Made by a program: the position numbers and the translations under genes
DNA from: Sandaracinus sp.
GTDB taxonomy: Bacteria; Myxococcota_A; Polyangia; Polyangiales; Houyiibacteriaceae
Direction of reading: 5' to 3'
Length of the DNA: 64,000 bases
Assembly: GCA_002699025.1 (NCBI GenBank)
Contig: PABA01000008.1
Span: 62,001-126,000 of the forward strand
Notes under the pieces: model-generated
Seen by the model: the letters and a program-made list of their open reading frames with translations, nothing else
What the model was told of the DNA's origin: nothing
The model's database searches: none
Shown: piece after piece, positions 8,532 to 19,127 of the stretch
Layout: each line of letters starts with the position of its first letter
How positions within the stretch are numbered: the stretch's first letter is position 1

Positions 8532-9290
8532 ATGATGGAGCGGCACGGCGCAGGACTGACCGACGTAGGGCGACGACGCGCCGTCAACCAGGACGCCTTC
8601 TTCCTCGACGATCGCCTGGGCCTCTACGTCGTCGCTGACGGCATGGGGGGCCACGCGGCGGGCGAGATCGCCAGCGCCGAGGCCGTCGACACCGTGCACG
8701 GCATGGTGAAGCGCAACGTGGGCGTGCTCGAGCAGCTCGCCGCGGGCGAGACCAGCGAAGACATCATGCGCCAGGCGATCCGCACGCTGGAGTCGGCGGT
8801 GCAAGCGGCGACCTACATGGTCTTCGGGCTCGCGCAGGCCGACCCGGAGCGCCAGGGCATGGGCACGACGCTCAGCGCGCTGGCCGTCTGCGGCCGCTAC
8901 TGCATCGTGGCGCAGGTCGGCGACAGCCGGATCTACCTCGTGCGCGAGGGCGAGGCGACGCCCCTGACCGAGGACCACACGCTCGTCGCCTGGCAGCTCA
9001 AGCAAGGCATCATCACCGAGGACGAGGCGCGGGTCTCACCGCATCGGAACGTGATCACGCGGGCCGTGGGGTCGCGGGACTACGTGCAGGTGGACACGCG
9101 CTTCTTCGAGGCGCGCTCGGGTGACGCCTTCCTGCTCTGCTCGGACGGCCTGCACGGCTACCTCAAAGACGAGGAGATCGCTCCGATCGTGGAGCTCGGG
9201 GCGGCGCCGGCCGTGAAGCGGTTCATCCAGATCGCGAACCAGCGCGGCGGCAAGGACAACATCACCGCCGTCGTCGTCGAGCTGCGCTGA
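8532..9290 (+). CDS. PP2C-family protein serine/threonine phosphatase
   Basis: 252 aa, a bare catalytic domain. Metal- and phosphate-binding motifs are in order: GRRRAVNQDAF, VVADGMGGHAAGEIAS, GMGTTLSAL, AQVGDSRIYLVR, LTEDHTLV, LLCSDGLHGYL and GKDNITAVVVEL. It would dephosphorylate Ser/Thr targets of Hanks-type kinases such as the one at 31344-32885. The ATG at 8532 (or 8535) is preferred over an in-frame ATG at 8478, because the extra residues lie over the candidate promoter and carry no domain sequence. Confidence 0.95.
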   Translation: MMERHGAGLTDVGRRRAVNQDAFFLDDRLGLYVVADGMGGHAAGEIASAEAVDTVHGMVKRNVGVLEQLAAGETSEDIMRQAIRTLESAVQAATYMVFGLAQADPERQGMGTTLSALAVCGRYCIVAQVGDSRIYLVREGEATPLTEDHTLVAWQLKQGIITEDEARVSPHRNVITRAVGSRDYVQVDTRFFEARSGDAFLLCSDGLHGYLKDEEIAPIVELGAAPAVKRFIQIANQRGGKDNITAVVVELR

Positions 9291-9421
9291 GACCGCGTTG
9301 GCCGCTGCCCCGGCGTCTTCGCGGTGAAGTCGGTTCTTGCGCACGAGGTGTAGGGCGCCTTCGGTGAGGTGCCTCACGAGCGCCGTACGAGCGCTGCACA
9401 CCGATTGATACGGTGCGCGCC

Positions 9422-11113
9422 ATGCGCCGTACCGCTCTTGCTTTGTCTTGTCTCCTGGCCGTCGCCTGCGGCGACGACGATCGCCCCAGTCGGGGCGACG
9501 GCGGGGTGAGCCCCGACGCCACCATCACCGGTCGCTGCGACAACATGACCGACACCGATGGGGACGGCCTCTGGGACGACTTCGAAGGCTCGGACGACGT
9601 CGACGGAGACGGGATCCCGAACTTCATGGACACGGACTCGGACGGCGACGGGTTCGATGATCGCACCGAGAGCGGTGAGCAAGGCGGCTGCAGCGCGCGC
9701 AACTCCGACGCGGACGCCTTCCCGGACTACCTGGACAACGACTCGGACGGCGACGGGCTCGGCGACCGGGAGGAGGCGGAGACCTACTTCACGGACCCGT
9801 ACAACCCGGACACGGACGGCGACGGCTTCCCGGACGCGGCCGAGGTCGCGACCATGAGCGACCCGAACGACCCGAGCTCCACCGTCGACCCGGAGGACTT
9901 CTTCGTCGTGCTGCCCTTCGGCGGCCCGGAGGAGCGGCGCAACCTCACCTTCGGCACGGAGATCCGCAAGGCCGACGTCTTCTTCATGGTCGACTCGACG
10001 GGCTCGATGCGCGGCGAGATCAGCAACCTCCAGTCGGGCCTGAGTAGCCTCGTCGATCGGCTCGTGATGGCCATCCCGGACATCGGCGTGGGCTTCGGCC
10101 AGTTCGCCGGCTTCGGCGGCGTGAACTGCACCACGGTCATCGGCGTCGAGGCCTGCTCCGATGGTCGCCGCTCGGACCTCCCCTTCGAGCTGAACAGCGT
10201 CATCGTCACCGACCGCGCGCAGATGCAGACGGCCGTCGGCACCCTGGACGCCGACTCGGGCGGCGCCATCTGGGCGTCGAGCACCGAGGCCATCTACCAG
10301 GCGGCCACCGGCGAGGGCATCGGCCGCTGGGTGCCGCCCCAGAGCTGCCCGACCATCCCCGATGAGGTCGGCCGCCGCTTCGGCTACCCCTGCTTCCGCC
10401 CGGGCTCGCTGCCGATCATCGTGCCCATCACGGACACCTCGTCCAAGAACGGCCCAGGGAACTCTCCCAGCCAGAACTACGACCCGGCCGACTTCGCCCC
10501 CGAGCCCGCTCCGCACACGCTCGACCAGACCCGCTTCGCCGCGCTCGGCATCGGCGCGCGCGTCTTCGGCATCATCAGCGGCGACGAGGTCAACACCCCC
10601 GATGGTCCGGGCGGGCCGAGCGCGATCAGCCAGGCGGAGTGGTGGGCCACCGAGACCGGGACCGTCGACGCCGCCGGCAGCCCCATCGCCTTCATGATCG
10701 GCTCGGACGGGTCGGGCCTCACGGACCGCATCGTCGACGCCATCCAGCAGCTCTCGAGCGAGACGCCGCAGGACATCACGACGCGGACCGAGGACAGCCG
10801 TGACATCCCCGAGCAGTCGCCGCCCGTGGACGCCACCCTGATGATCAAGGCCATCACGCCCGTCGCCGCCTACGACGGCATGGGCATCGAGATCCCCGAG
10901 AGCGAGATCGCCCGCGACGACATCGCCTTCTACGGCGTGACGCCCGGGGTCCGCGTCGAGTTCGAGATCACCTTCCTGAACGACGTCGTCCCGGCGGCCT
11001 CGAGCGCGCAGATCTTCCTCGCGAAGATCATCGTCGTCGGCAACGGCGTCGCCGACCTCGACGAGCGCGAGGTCATCATCCTCGTCCCCGCCGGCTCCGG
11101 CCCGCTCATCTGA
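9422..11113 (+). CDS. Lipoprotein with calcium-binding TSP3-like repeats and a VWA-like domain
   Basis: 563 aa. The lipoprotein signal ends at LLAVAC (Cys about 16). Residues ~40-150 hold repeated Asp-rich calcium motifs (DTDGDGLWDD, DVDGDGIPN, DSDGDGFDD, DSDGDGLGD, DTDGDGFPD), as in thrombospondin type-3 repeats. A von Willebrand A-like domain begins near 185 with VFFMVDSTGSM, a MIDAS variant (DxTxS). Inference: a surface-exposed, Ca2+-stabilised adhesion or matrix protein. Start: ATG 9422, preceded 7 nt upstream by TACGGT (9409-9414) with no Shine-Dalgarno; a GTG lies at 9413. The next gene is convergent. Confidence 0.85.
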   Translation: MRRTALALSCLLAVACGDDDRPSRGDGGVSPDATITGRCDNMTDTDGDGLWDDFEGSDDVDGDGIPNFMDTDSDGDGFDDRTESGEQGGCSARNSDADAFPDYLDNDSDGDGLGDREEAETYFTDPYNPDTDGDGFPDAAEVATMSDPNDPSSTVDPEDFFVVLPFGGPEERRNLTFGTEIRKADVFFMVDSTGSMRGEISNLQSGLSSLVDRLVMAIPDIGVGFGQFAGFGGVNCTTVIGVEACSDGRRSDLPFELNSVIVTDRAQMQTAVGTLDADSGGAIWASSTEAIYQAATGEGIGRWVPPQSCPTIPDEVGRRFGYPCFRPGSLPIIVPITDTSSKNGPGNSPSQNYDPADFAPEPAPHTLDQTRFAALGIGARVFGIISGDEVNTPDGPGGPSAISQAEWWATETGTVDAAGSPIAFMIGSDGSGLTDRIVDAIQQLSSETPQDITTRTEDSRDIPEQSPPVDATLMIKAITPVAAYDGMGIEIPESEIARDDIAFYGVTPGVRVEFEITFLNDVVPAASSAQIFLAKIIVVGNGVADLDEREVIILVPAGSGPLI

Positions 11114-11116
11114 GCC

Positions 11117-11152
11117 GGAGCGCGAGCTCCAAACGTTCGCGCCCGTGGGCGC
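11117..11152. terminator. Two short hairpins between convergent genes
   Basis: GGAGC-GCGA-GCTCC (11117-11130) and GCGCCC-GT-GGGCGC (11139-11152) lie just past the VWA gene stop, opposite the end of the gene at 11181. The position fits termination for both strands. There is no T-run. Confidence 0.35.
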
Positions 11153-11180
11153 TCGCGCCTGAAGGGCGGGGCGCCCATCG

Positions 11181-12731
11181 CTATTCACAGGCGAGCAAGA
11201 GCAGCTCCACGGGAGCAGGCTCGGCCGCCGGCGACGGGGCGCTGACGATGGCCACGACGTTCTCGCTCATGGCGCTCGCCAGAGTGGCGAAAGGTGAGCG
11301 CCCGGAGGTGCTCACGGAGCTGCTGCGCCCGGACGCAGGGTCGAGTTGCTCCCAGCGAATCTCGTCGTCGCGACCGTAGGCAAAGGCCGCGTTGGGGGCC
11401 TCGGAGGCGAAAGCCGCCACCACGTCCGACTCCAGGGGGCTCGGGTCGCTGACAGACCCCGACGGGCTCACGGCCACCCGCACGATGCGATACGCGCTGG
11501 CGCCGAAATCGGCGTCGGAGAAGGAGAGGACGAGGTGGCCGTCGGGTGTGACGGTCCCACGCGGCCCCAGGGCGGCGTAGTCCCCCGCGACCAAGAGCTC
11601 GGGCGTGGAGGTCGATGGACGCTCCTCGATTCGGCCTTCCGCCACGTATACGGCGTCCAATGCCTCTCCGTCGCGCTGATCCCCGGAGAGGACAAAGAAC
11701 TCCGGGCGGGCGTCGTTCGCTGCGACAGCGACCCCGTTCGTCTCCCACGCGGTGAACGGGGGCCGCGTCCCGACGCGCGAGTAGAGGCTCACCGGTGAAC
11801 CCAGCTCCCAGTCCTCCACGTCGAGCGTCTGGGCGCTGACCTGATCCGACAGCGTGACCGCCGCGAAGACCCCGTCGCGGGTAGCGGCGAGGAAGGGCCG
11901 GTAGACGTCCCTTTCCCGGGTGTCCATCTCGAGGATCCTGCTCGGGGGCGAGCCATCGAGGGGAACGGACTGCAGCCTCACGTCCGCGGATTCCCACCAA
12001 CCGAGGACCGCCTGCTCCCGGGCTCCCTCCCCGGTGACGAGGAGCGCGGGGAACTGCTCGGTGGCCTCTGCCTCCGTGAAGGGGACGGGCCGCCCCCGGA
12101 CCCGTTGACCCCGACGGTCCAGGATCACGTAGTGGAAGACGTGGTCGCCCCCGAAGACGATCTCGTCGTAGGCCACGACGAACCCCTCGCTCCATGCCGC
12201 GATGGCGGGTCGTTGGGCCCCGCCCATCTCCGTGAGCGTCACATCTCGGCGGACCTCGAGCAGTCCCTCGTCGAAGAGGCCGTCGCAGTCGTTGTCGTTG
12301 CCGTCACAGGCCTCGGTGCCGCCCTCGAAGCAGCTCGGGCAGTCGTCGTCGCAGTCGGTGGCGTCCGTGACCCAGCCCTCCATCGGGCAGGCCTCCATCG
12401 TCACCGCCGGGTCGCCGCGGCCGTCGTCGTCGGCGTCGCGGTAGAGGGTCGTGGGCGCGCAAGCGTCGACGCCCGAGTCGGCGCCGGCGTCGAATCCTGC
12501 GTCCGGGAGCGAGGCGTCCGCCCCGGCGTCGGGCGCGGGTACGCTCGCGTCGACGCCGGGCTCGGCGATGATCCCGCCATCGGGGAGCGCGCACGCCATC
12601 GGGCCGATGGGCGTCGTCCCGATGGGGCACATGCACTCCCCGTCGCGCTCGACGAGGTCGCCGCAGAAGTCGTCTTCCCCGCAGCCCGCGAGCGCGAGCA
12701 GGCAGAGACCGAGGCGGAGGTGTCGTCGCAT
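11181..12731 (-). CDS. Lipoprotein with MopE-like Asp/Cys motif and propeller-like C-terminal part
   Basis: 516 aa. Signal with lipobox LAGC (Cys17), then a Cys-containing module (GEDDFCGDLVERDGECMCP...CALPDGGII). An Asp/Ala-rich linker follows (VDASVPAPDAGADASLPDAG), then the MopE-type motif ACDGNDNDCDGLFDEG near 150. The last ~350 residues are beta-rich repeats with Trp and Gly turns that look like a propeller. The N-terminal module closely resembles that of the lipoprotein at 44685. The ATG overlaps the upstream gene's stop (TGATG), so the two are translationally coupled. Predicted exported; function unknown. Confidence 0.8.
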   Translation of the reverse strand: MRRHLRLGLCLLALAGCGEDDFCGDLVERDGECMCPIGTTPIGPMACALPDGGIIAEPGVDASVPAPDAGADASLPDAGFDAGADSGVDACAPTTLYRDADDDGRGDPAVTMEACPMEGWVTDATDCDDDCPSCFEGGTEACDGNDNDCDGLFDEGLLEVRRDVTLTEMGGAQRPAIAAWSEGFVVAYDEIVFGGDHVFHYVILDRRGQRVRGRPVPFTEAEATEQFPALLVTGEGAREQAVLGWWESADVRLQSVPLDGSPPSRILEMDTRERDVYRPFLAATRDGVFAAVTLSDQVSAQTLDVEDWELGSPVSLYSRVGTRPPFTAWETNGVAVAANDARPEFFVLSGDQRDGEALDAVYVAEGRIEERPSTSTPELLVAGDYAALGPRGTVTPDGHLVLSFSDADFGASAYRIVRVAVSPSGSVSDPSPLESDVVAAFASEAPNAAFAYGRDDEIRWEQLDPASGRSSSVSTSGRSPFATLASAMSENVVAIVSAPSPAAEPAPVELLLLACE

Positions 12732-14338
12732 CAGAAGCTCCCGGAGATCGTCAGGGCGGCGCGGCCGGGGCCGACGTCCAGGCCCACGTTCGTCCGCGGG
12801 GGCTGGTCGTTGCGGATGAGGTAGACGAAGGGGCTCAAGAGGAGCGGGACGCCGTAGCCGAGGAGGAGCGGCGAGAGGACCGCCGGATCGGCGCGCTCGG
12901 GGCACTCCATCTGGAGCGAGCTCCCCTCCATGCCCAGACAGCGGCGGTCGAGCCCCTTGACCAGCGCGACGACGCCGTAGGCGGTCATGCCCGCGCCCGC
13001 GGCGCCCAGGATCCAGCTCCACCAGGGCGTGCCTTCACGCCGCGGGAGGAGCATCGGGATGCCGATGGTGAGCACGCCGGCGCTCGCGATGCCGAGGCCG
13101 TAGGCGACGTTCGTGGACCGGTCGAGATCCTGCCGGATCGACAGGTACATCCCGCTGAAGTCCCCGAGCTCGTCGAAAGCGGACTCGTCGTCGCGCATCT
13201 TGCCGCGCCAGATCCAGCCCGCGATGTTCCCGGCGAGGCCCACGGCCGTGACCATCATGCCCGCGATCCACAGGCGGCCGGCGTCGACCTCCGCGTCCTC
13301 GGGCGGCAGGCTCGGATCGCGGCGGCCGAGGGCCACGAAGGCCACGCGCTGGGCCTCGGGCTGGCTCGTCGCCGCCGTCTCGAGGGGCGCGGCGAGCGGC
13401 GTCAGCGCCCCCGCCTCCACGTCGTAGGCGTTCCAGGCCCCCTCGTTCCGCACGAGCAGCCGCCGGGCCCCGAGCACGCGCGCGATGCGCTGCAGGTGCA
13501 GATCACGGCGCCGCTCCATGGTCGGCCCGTCCGGATAGACGAGGCGCACGGCCCCGTCCGTGCGGAGCGCCGTGTCGAGCGTCGCGTCGACGTCGATGCG
13601 CGACGGCTCGTTGCCGCTCACCTGCACCTGGTGAAGGCGCCCGGCCCGCCCCTCGCACTCGACCTGCACCGCGTAAGGGCCCGGCGGCACCCGGAGGCGC
13701 ACCCGGCTGCCGCTCCCGACCACCCTCCCCTGCACGCGCACCTGGCAGCCCTCGCCCTGGATGACCTGCACGGCGAGCACGCTCAGCCCCTCGCTCCCGC
13801 GCTCGGCCTTGAAGTCCCGCACGCTCGGCGGGTGCAGCCGCTCGCTCGGCGCGAAGCCGGGGGCGAGGCGCAGGCAGATGTCGAGCTGCCGCCGGGCGGC
13901 GCCGACGTCCTGCTTCTGGAGCAGCGCGCGCACGACGTAGTAGCAGAGGTTCCCCACGTCGTTCGCCGAGCGCTCCTCGCGACCCAGCCCGGCCAGGTGG
14001 GGCTCGATGGCCTCGAGCACCGGCTGCGCGGCGTCGATGGCCTCCTGCTCGTTGCCCCGCGCCACGTCGCCGAGCACCTGCTCGGTCACCACGCCGAGGC
14101 GCGAGACCAGCGCCTCGGGGGGCGGCACGTAGGGGGCCGAGAGCTGCGCCTCGAGGGTCGCGCCCGCGCCATCGCCCCGGACCACGTCGACGCCCTGCTC
14201 GGCGAGGGCCCGCTCGACGTTCCGGAGCGCGTCCGTGCTGCCCGGCGCCGTGCCCGCGGACACGACGAGCCAACGGGTCTGCGCCTCGGCGCCTGCCACA
14301 CCGGCGAGCACGAGGAGCGTGGCGAAGAGAGCGCGCAT
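12731..14338 (-). CDS. Envelope protein with PEGA-like domain and four C-terminal membrane helices
   Basis: 535 aa. A signal peptide (MRALFATLLVLAGVAGAEA) leads a helical region about 40-170 with TPR-like character. A short beta module near 200-265 (GCQVRVQGRVVGSGSRVRL, PPGPYAVQVECEGRAG) resembles PEGA domains. Four hydrophobic helices lie between about 355 and 520, the first near LWIAGMMVTAVGLAGNIAGW. Inference: an inner-membrane anchored envelope protein. ATG 14338 is preceded by a well-placed TTGAAC-N17-CAAAAC-N7. Its stop overlaps the ATG of the lipoprotein at 11181-12731, forming a two-gene unit. Confidence 0.75.
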   Translation of the reverse strand: MRALFATLLVLAGVAGAEAQTRWLVVSAGTAPGSTDALRNVERALAEQGVDVVRGDGAGATLEAQLSAPYVPPPEALVSRLGVVTEQVLGDVARGNEQEAIDAAQPVLEAIEPHLAGLGREERSANDVGNLCYYVVRALLQKQDVGAARRQLDICLRLAPGFAPSERLHPPSVRDFKAERGSEGLSVLAVQVIQGEGCQVRVQGRVVGSGSRVRLRVPPGPYAVQVECEGRAGRLHQVQVSGNEPSRIDVDATLDTALRTDGAVRLVYPDGPTMERRRDLHLQRIARVLGARRLLVRNEGAWNAYDVEAGALTPLAAPLETAATSQPEAQRVAFVALGRRDPSLPPEDAEVDAGRLWIAGMMVTAVGLAGNIAGWIWRGKMRDDESAFDELGDFSGMYLSIRQDLDRSTNVAYGLGIASAGVLTIGIPMLLPRREGTPWWSWILGAAGAGMTAYGVVALVKGLDRRCLGMEGSSLQMECPERADPAVLSPLLLGYGVPLLLSPFVYLIRNDQPPRTNVGLDVGPGRAALTISGSF

Positions 14339-14648
14339 GAACCGGGTTTTGCCCCACAGACGGCGACCGTTCAAACGGAGAAGGGGCCGCTCGCGCAGGG
14401 CGAAAGGCGCATATGGCAACAAAGTGCCATTGCGTGAGAGGCGTTCGCGCGGTGTGTTTCGCGGCGGGAGGCACCGGGGGGAGCGAGCGCGGCGACGCGC
14501 GGCCCCCTTCACCGCACTTCGTCGCGCGCGGGGCGCCGGGCCGCGGCGGGCCCTCGGGAGACGGGAGCGCTGCACGGACGTCCGCTTCCCTCTCGTCGCC
14601 ACGCGCGCGGCGGCGCCGTCGCCGCTCCCGGAGCGCCCCGCCCGACGG
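14339..14648. promoter_or_regulatory. Intergenic region with AT-rich dyad, no gene seen
   Basis: The stretch holds the promoter above and one striking element at 14408-14434: CGCATATGGCA and TGCCATTGCG flank ACAAAG. ATGGCA (14413-14418) pairs exactly with TGCCAT (14425-14430), and the CGCA/TGCG outer arms match with one offset base. It sits about 70-95 bp upstream of the ATG at 14338, an activator-like distance. The remainder toward 14648 is GC-rich with nothing I can support. Confidence 0.4.
14346..14374 (-). promoter_or_regulatory. Candidate promoter for the 12731-14338 gene, leaderless geometry
   Basis: On the minus strand TTGAAC (14374-14369) and CAAAAC (14351-14346) are separated by 17 bp, and the hexamer ends 7 nt before the ATG at 14338. 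Transcription starting about 7 nt after the -10 would begin at the start codon itself. Confidence 0.45.
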
Positions 14649-16136
14649 TCACTCCGGGGCGAGCTCGGTCCCGGGCGACGAGCGCGACGCCGGGACGCCC
14701 AGCATCACCTCCCGGTAGTGCAAGAAGAGGCTCTGCACGATGCTCAGCACGGGCACGGCGAGGAGCGCGCCGGCGATGCCGAAGAGCGACTCGCCCGCCA
14801 GGAGCGCGAAGACGACCAGCACCGGGTGCACCTTCGCCGCGTCCCCCATGATCTTCGGGTTCAGCAGGTTGGCCTCGATCTGGTGGACGACGACGATCCA
14901 CGCGAGCACGAGGAGCGCCGTCCCCGGCCCGTTCTGGAGCGCGATGACGACGGCCGGGATGGTGCTGATGATCGCGCCGAAGATCGGGATGATGCTCAAG
15001 GCCGTGGCGATGAGCGTGAGGATCGGCCAGTAGCGGAGCTCGAGCGCGTAGAAGCCGATGCCGCTCAGCACCCCGTTCACCAGCGCGATGAGGAGCTGCC
15101 CGCGCACGACCCCGCTCAGACCCCGATCCATGCGCAGCGTGAGCCGGTCGAAGCTCCGCCGCCGCGCTCGCGGCCAGAGTGAGCGCAGGAACGCCAGGAT
15201 CGACTCGCTCGTCGCCAGCAGGTAGGCGCTGAGCATCAGCATGATGAAGAACGTGAAGACGCCCTTCACCACGGCCTTGATCACCGCCTGGGCGGTCCGC
15301 AGCACGGTCGCCGCCGTCTGCCGCGTGTTCTCCGTCGTCGCGCGGAGCGCCTCCACGAAGGCCGCGCTGAGGTCGCCCGACTCCTCCTCACGCGGCGTCG
15401 CCTCGACCACCCGGTAGCGGTCGCCGCGCGGCTCGATGACGAGCCCCTCCTCCGGGAGCCGCACGGCCCAGCCGCCCTCGGGCGTCGGCTGGATGCGGAT
15501 CGAGCCCGTGTCCTCCGCCGCCGCCGAGGTCACGACGTCGGGCGCCTCGGGCGCGGGGGCCGGCGTCGCCTCGCCGTACTCGCGCATGGCGGCGCGGAAG
15601 CGCGTCTCCACCCAGGGGAGCCACTCCTCCCGGACGGTGGACACGGCCTCGGGCACCTCGCGCGCGAGCTTCTGCACCTCGGCGGCGAGGCGCGGCACAC
15701 CGACGGCCGTGAAGGCGCCGAGCACGCCGAGGAGCGCGAGATACACGATGACGACGGCCACCCAGCGCGGCGGCGACCAGCTCCCGAGCTGGCGCTCCTG
15801 GAGCCAGCGCACGACGGGGGCGAGCACGTAGGCGACGACCACCGCGAGGAAGAAGGGCAGGAGCACGGCCCGGCTGAGCCAGAGCACGGCCAGCACGACG
15901 GCGCCCCAGACGCCGAAGAAGAGCAAGCGCTTGCGGGGCGGGCGGCGCCGACGGCGGGGGCGCCCGCCGAGGTCCGGATCGGTCATGGCCGCGGCGTCCA
16001 CGCCGGAGCGGCTGGCGGCGGCGGTCTGCTCGGCGCGCTCGGGGGCTCCGCCCTGCGGCTTCTCTTCCGCGTTCTCCTGCGCGTTCGCCTCGGCCTCGCT
16101 GGCGCCGCTCGCGGGCTCGTCCTCCTCGGCGCTCAT
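14649..16136 (-). CDS. AI-2E / UPF0118 family permease with charged N-terminal extension
   Basis: 495 aa. After about 70 charged residues (Glu/Ala-rich, then RPRRRRRPPRKR) come the hydrophobic segments typical of the AI-2E transporter family (TqsA/PerM/YtvI-like). Two helices lie near 75-115, one near 130, a large soluble insertion spans about 150-270, and a C-terminal bundle contains IALVNGVLSGIGFYAL and IIPIFGAIISTIPAVVIAL. The family exports or exchanges small molecules; the substrate is unknown here. The soluble insertion is longer than I would expect and includes a PTPEGGWAVRLPEEGLVIEP segment. TACACC at 16149-16144 lies 7 nt before the ATG. Confidence 0.85.
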   Translation of the reverse strand: MSAEEDEPASGASEAEANAQENAEEKPQGGAPERAEQTAAASRSGVDAAAMTDPDLGGRPRRRRRPPRKRLLFFGVWGAVVLAVLWLSRAVLLPFFLAVVVAYVLAPVVRWLQERQLGSWSPPRWVAVVIVYLALLGVLGAFTAVGVPRLAAEVQKLAREVPEAVSTVREEWLPWVETRFRAAMREYGEATPAPAPEAPDVVTSAAAEDTGSIRIQPTPEGGWAVRLPEEGLVIEPRGDRYRVVEATPREEESGDLSAAFVEALRATTENTRQTAATVLRTAQAVIKAVVKGVFTFFIMLMLSAYLLATSESILAFLRSLWPRARRRSFDRLTLRMDRGLSGVVRGQLLIALVNGVLSGIGFYALELRYWPILTLIATALSIIPIFGAIISTIPAVVIALQNGPGTALLVLAWIVVVHQIEANLLNPKIMGDAAKVHPVLVVFALLAGESLFGIAGALLAVPVLSIVQSLFLHYREVMLGVPASRSSPGTELAPE

Positions 16137-16143
16137 CCCGCCG

Positions 16144-16173
16144 GGTGTACCGCCCTTCCCCGCCCCCCCGCAA
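16144..16173 (-). promoter_or_regulatory. Candidate promoter of the AI-2E-type permease gene
   Basis: Minus-strand TTGCGG (16173-16168) and TACACC (16149-16144) are 18 bp apart. The -10 ends 7 nt before the ATG at 16136, which again gives a leaderless arrangement. The sequence GGTACACCCGGCG before the ATG is nearly identical to that before ileS. Confidence 0.4.
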
Positions 16174-16222
16174 CGCCGTTCGCGCGCCGTCCACGCCCCG
16201 CCGGACCGCCGCGGACGGAACG

Positions 16223-16254
16223 GCGAAGGCCGGACCCCAGGGCCCGGCCTTCGC
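16223..16254 (-). terminator. Terminator-like hairpin after rpsA
   Basis: A perfect 11-bp stem, GCGAAGGCCGG (16223-16233) with CCGGCCTTCGC (16244-16254), and a 10-nt loop lie 28 bp past the rpsA stop. The exit sequence on the minus strand is CGTTCCGTCC, only weakly T-rich. Confidence 0.65.
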
Positions 16255-16281
16255 GCGCGTTTCAGAGGTGGCAGACGGGGC

Positions 16282-18078
<1,797 letters not shown>

Positions 18079-18437
18079 GAGGTGATGACGGACTGCTCGT
18101 TGGCGGGGGTCCGGACTCGGTGGCGCCCTCCCGAGAAGGGGAGTCCCGCAGGGCGGGGGTGGCGCCACCATGGCCGGTCCGCGAGGCAGCCCGGCTGGGG
18201 TGGACGTTCGAAACCCGCTCCATCAGTGGAGCGGGTCGGGGAGTGTCGCGGCGGGGGCGGCCCCGCCGGAGAACGCAAGAAAGGCAATGCCCTCGGCCGC
18301 GTGGCGCGAGGGCTCGTCGGGGTAGCAGTCGCCCCCAGGGCTGTCAACCGCGGTCGGGCGACCTTTCACACGGCGTTTCCAGGGCCATTCCCAGGGTTTG
18401 ACGGGCGTTTGACGGGCGCAGATGACCGCCGGGTCGC
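18079..18437 (-). promoter_or_regulatory. rpsA promoter and long structured leader
   Basis: Minus-strand TTGACA (18347-18342) and TACCCC (18324-18319) are 17 bp apart, giving a leader of about 234 nt before rpsA. Within it ACCCGCTCCA-CTGA-TGGAGCGGGT, then TT (stem between 18236 and 18213), is a terminator-like hairpin. Nearer the gene, GGACTC...GAGTCC (about 18150-18117) and the palindrome GGTGGCGCCACC (about 18168) add further stems. This looks like an attenuator or a binding site for S1 autoregulation. No coding gene is seen. Confidence 0.55.
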
Positions 18438-19127
18438 TCAGCGCGCCATCGCCTCGCGCACCGCGGCCACCACCGCCTCCACCACCTCGTCGAAGCCCAG
18501 ATCGGTGGTGTCGAGGGTCGTGGCGTCCGCGGCGGGCTTCAGGGGCGCGACGGCCCGGCTCGAGTCGCGGGCGTCCCGCTCGCGGATGGCCTCCAGGATG
18601 GACCCGTAGTCGGCGTCCTTCCCGCGCTCCATCAGGTCCCCCACGCGCCGCCGCGCCCGGGCCTCGGGCGTGGCCGTGAGGAAGAGCTTCACCTCGGCGT
18701 CCGGGAAGACGACCGTGCCGATGTCGCGTCCCTCGAAGACGACCGCCCCGGCGGCGCCGAGCTGCCGCTGGACGTCGAGGAGCGCGGCGCGGACCGGCTC
18801 GTGCTGGCTCACCTTGCTGGCCCCATCCGCCACGTCCGGCGTGCGGATGTCCGGCGCGCGGTCGATCCCGTCGATCAGGAGACGCGGCCCCTCGTCCGTG
18901 GCCTCGAAGTCGAGATCGAGCGCCCGCGTCAGCGCACCGAGGGCCTCGCCGTCTTCCCAGGAGACGCCCTTCTCCTTCGCGGCGAGCGCGACGCCCCGGT
19001 AGAGCGCCCCCGTGTCCACGTAGAGGAAGCCGAGGGCCTTGGCGACGGCGCGCGCCACCGTGCTCTTCCCGGCGCCGGCCGGGCCGTCGAGGGCCACGAC
19101 GGGTCGGTCCTTCGCGCGTTCGCTCAC
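18438..19127 (-). CDS. cmk: Cytidylate kinase
   Basis: 229 aa. P-loop GPAGAGKST at residues 15-23, FLYVDTGALYRGVAL, then VFEGRDIGTVVFPDAEVKLFLTA and ARRRVGDL match CMP kinase of the nucleoside monophosphate kinase fold. It phosphorylates CMP and dCMP. It starts at a GTG overlapping the aroA stop (GTGA, 19127-19124), so translation is probably coupled. A short C-terminal tail (LDTTDLGFDEVVEAVVAAV) is typical. Downstream is rpsA with its own promoter. Confidence 0.96.
   Translation of the reverse strand: MSERAKDRPVVALDGPAGAGKSTVARAVAKALGFLYVDTGALYRGVALAAKEKGVSWEDGEALGALTRALDLDFEATDEGPRLLIDGIDRAPDIRTPDVADGASKVSQHEPVRAALLDVQRQLGAAGAVVFEGRDIGTVVFPDAEVKLFLTATPEARARRRVGDLMERGKDADYGSILEAIRERDARDSSRAVAPLKPAADATTLDTTDLGFDEVVEAVVAAVREAMAR

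Noticed and set aside
11134-11147. 14-mer CGTTCGCGCCCGTG shared with 47932-47945
   Set aside because: Exact 14-mers between two sites are expected by chance in 64 kb of GC-rich DNA.
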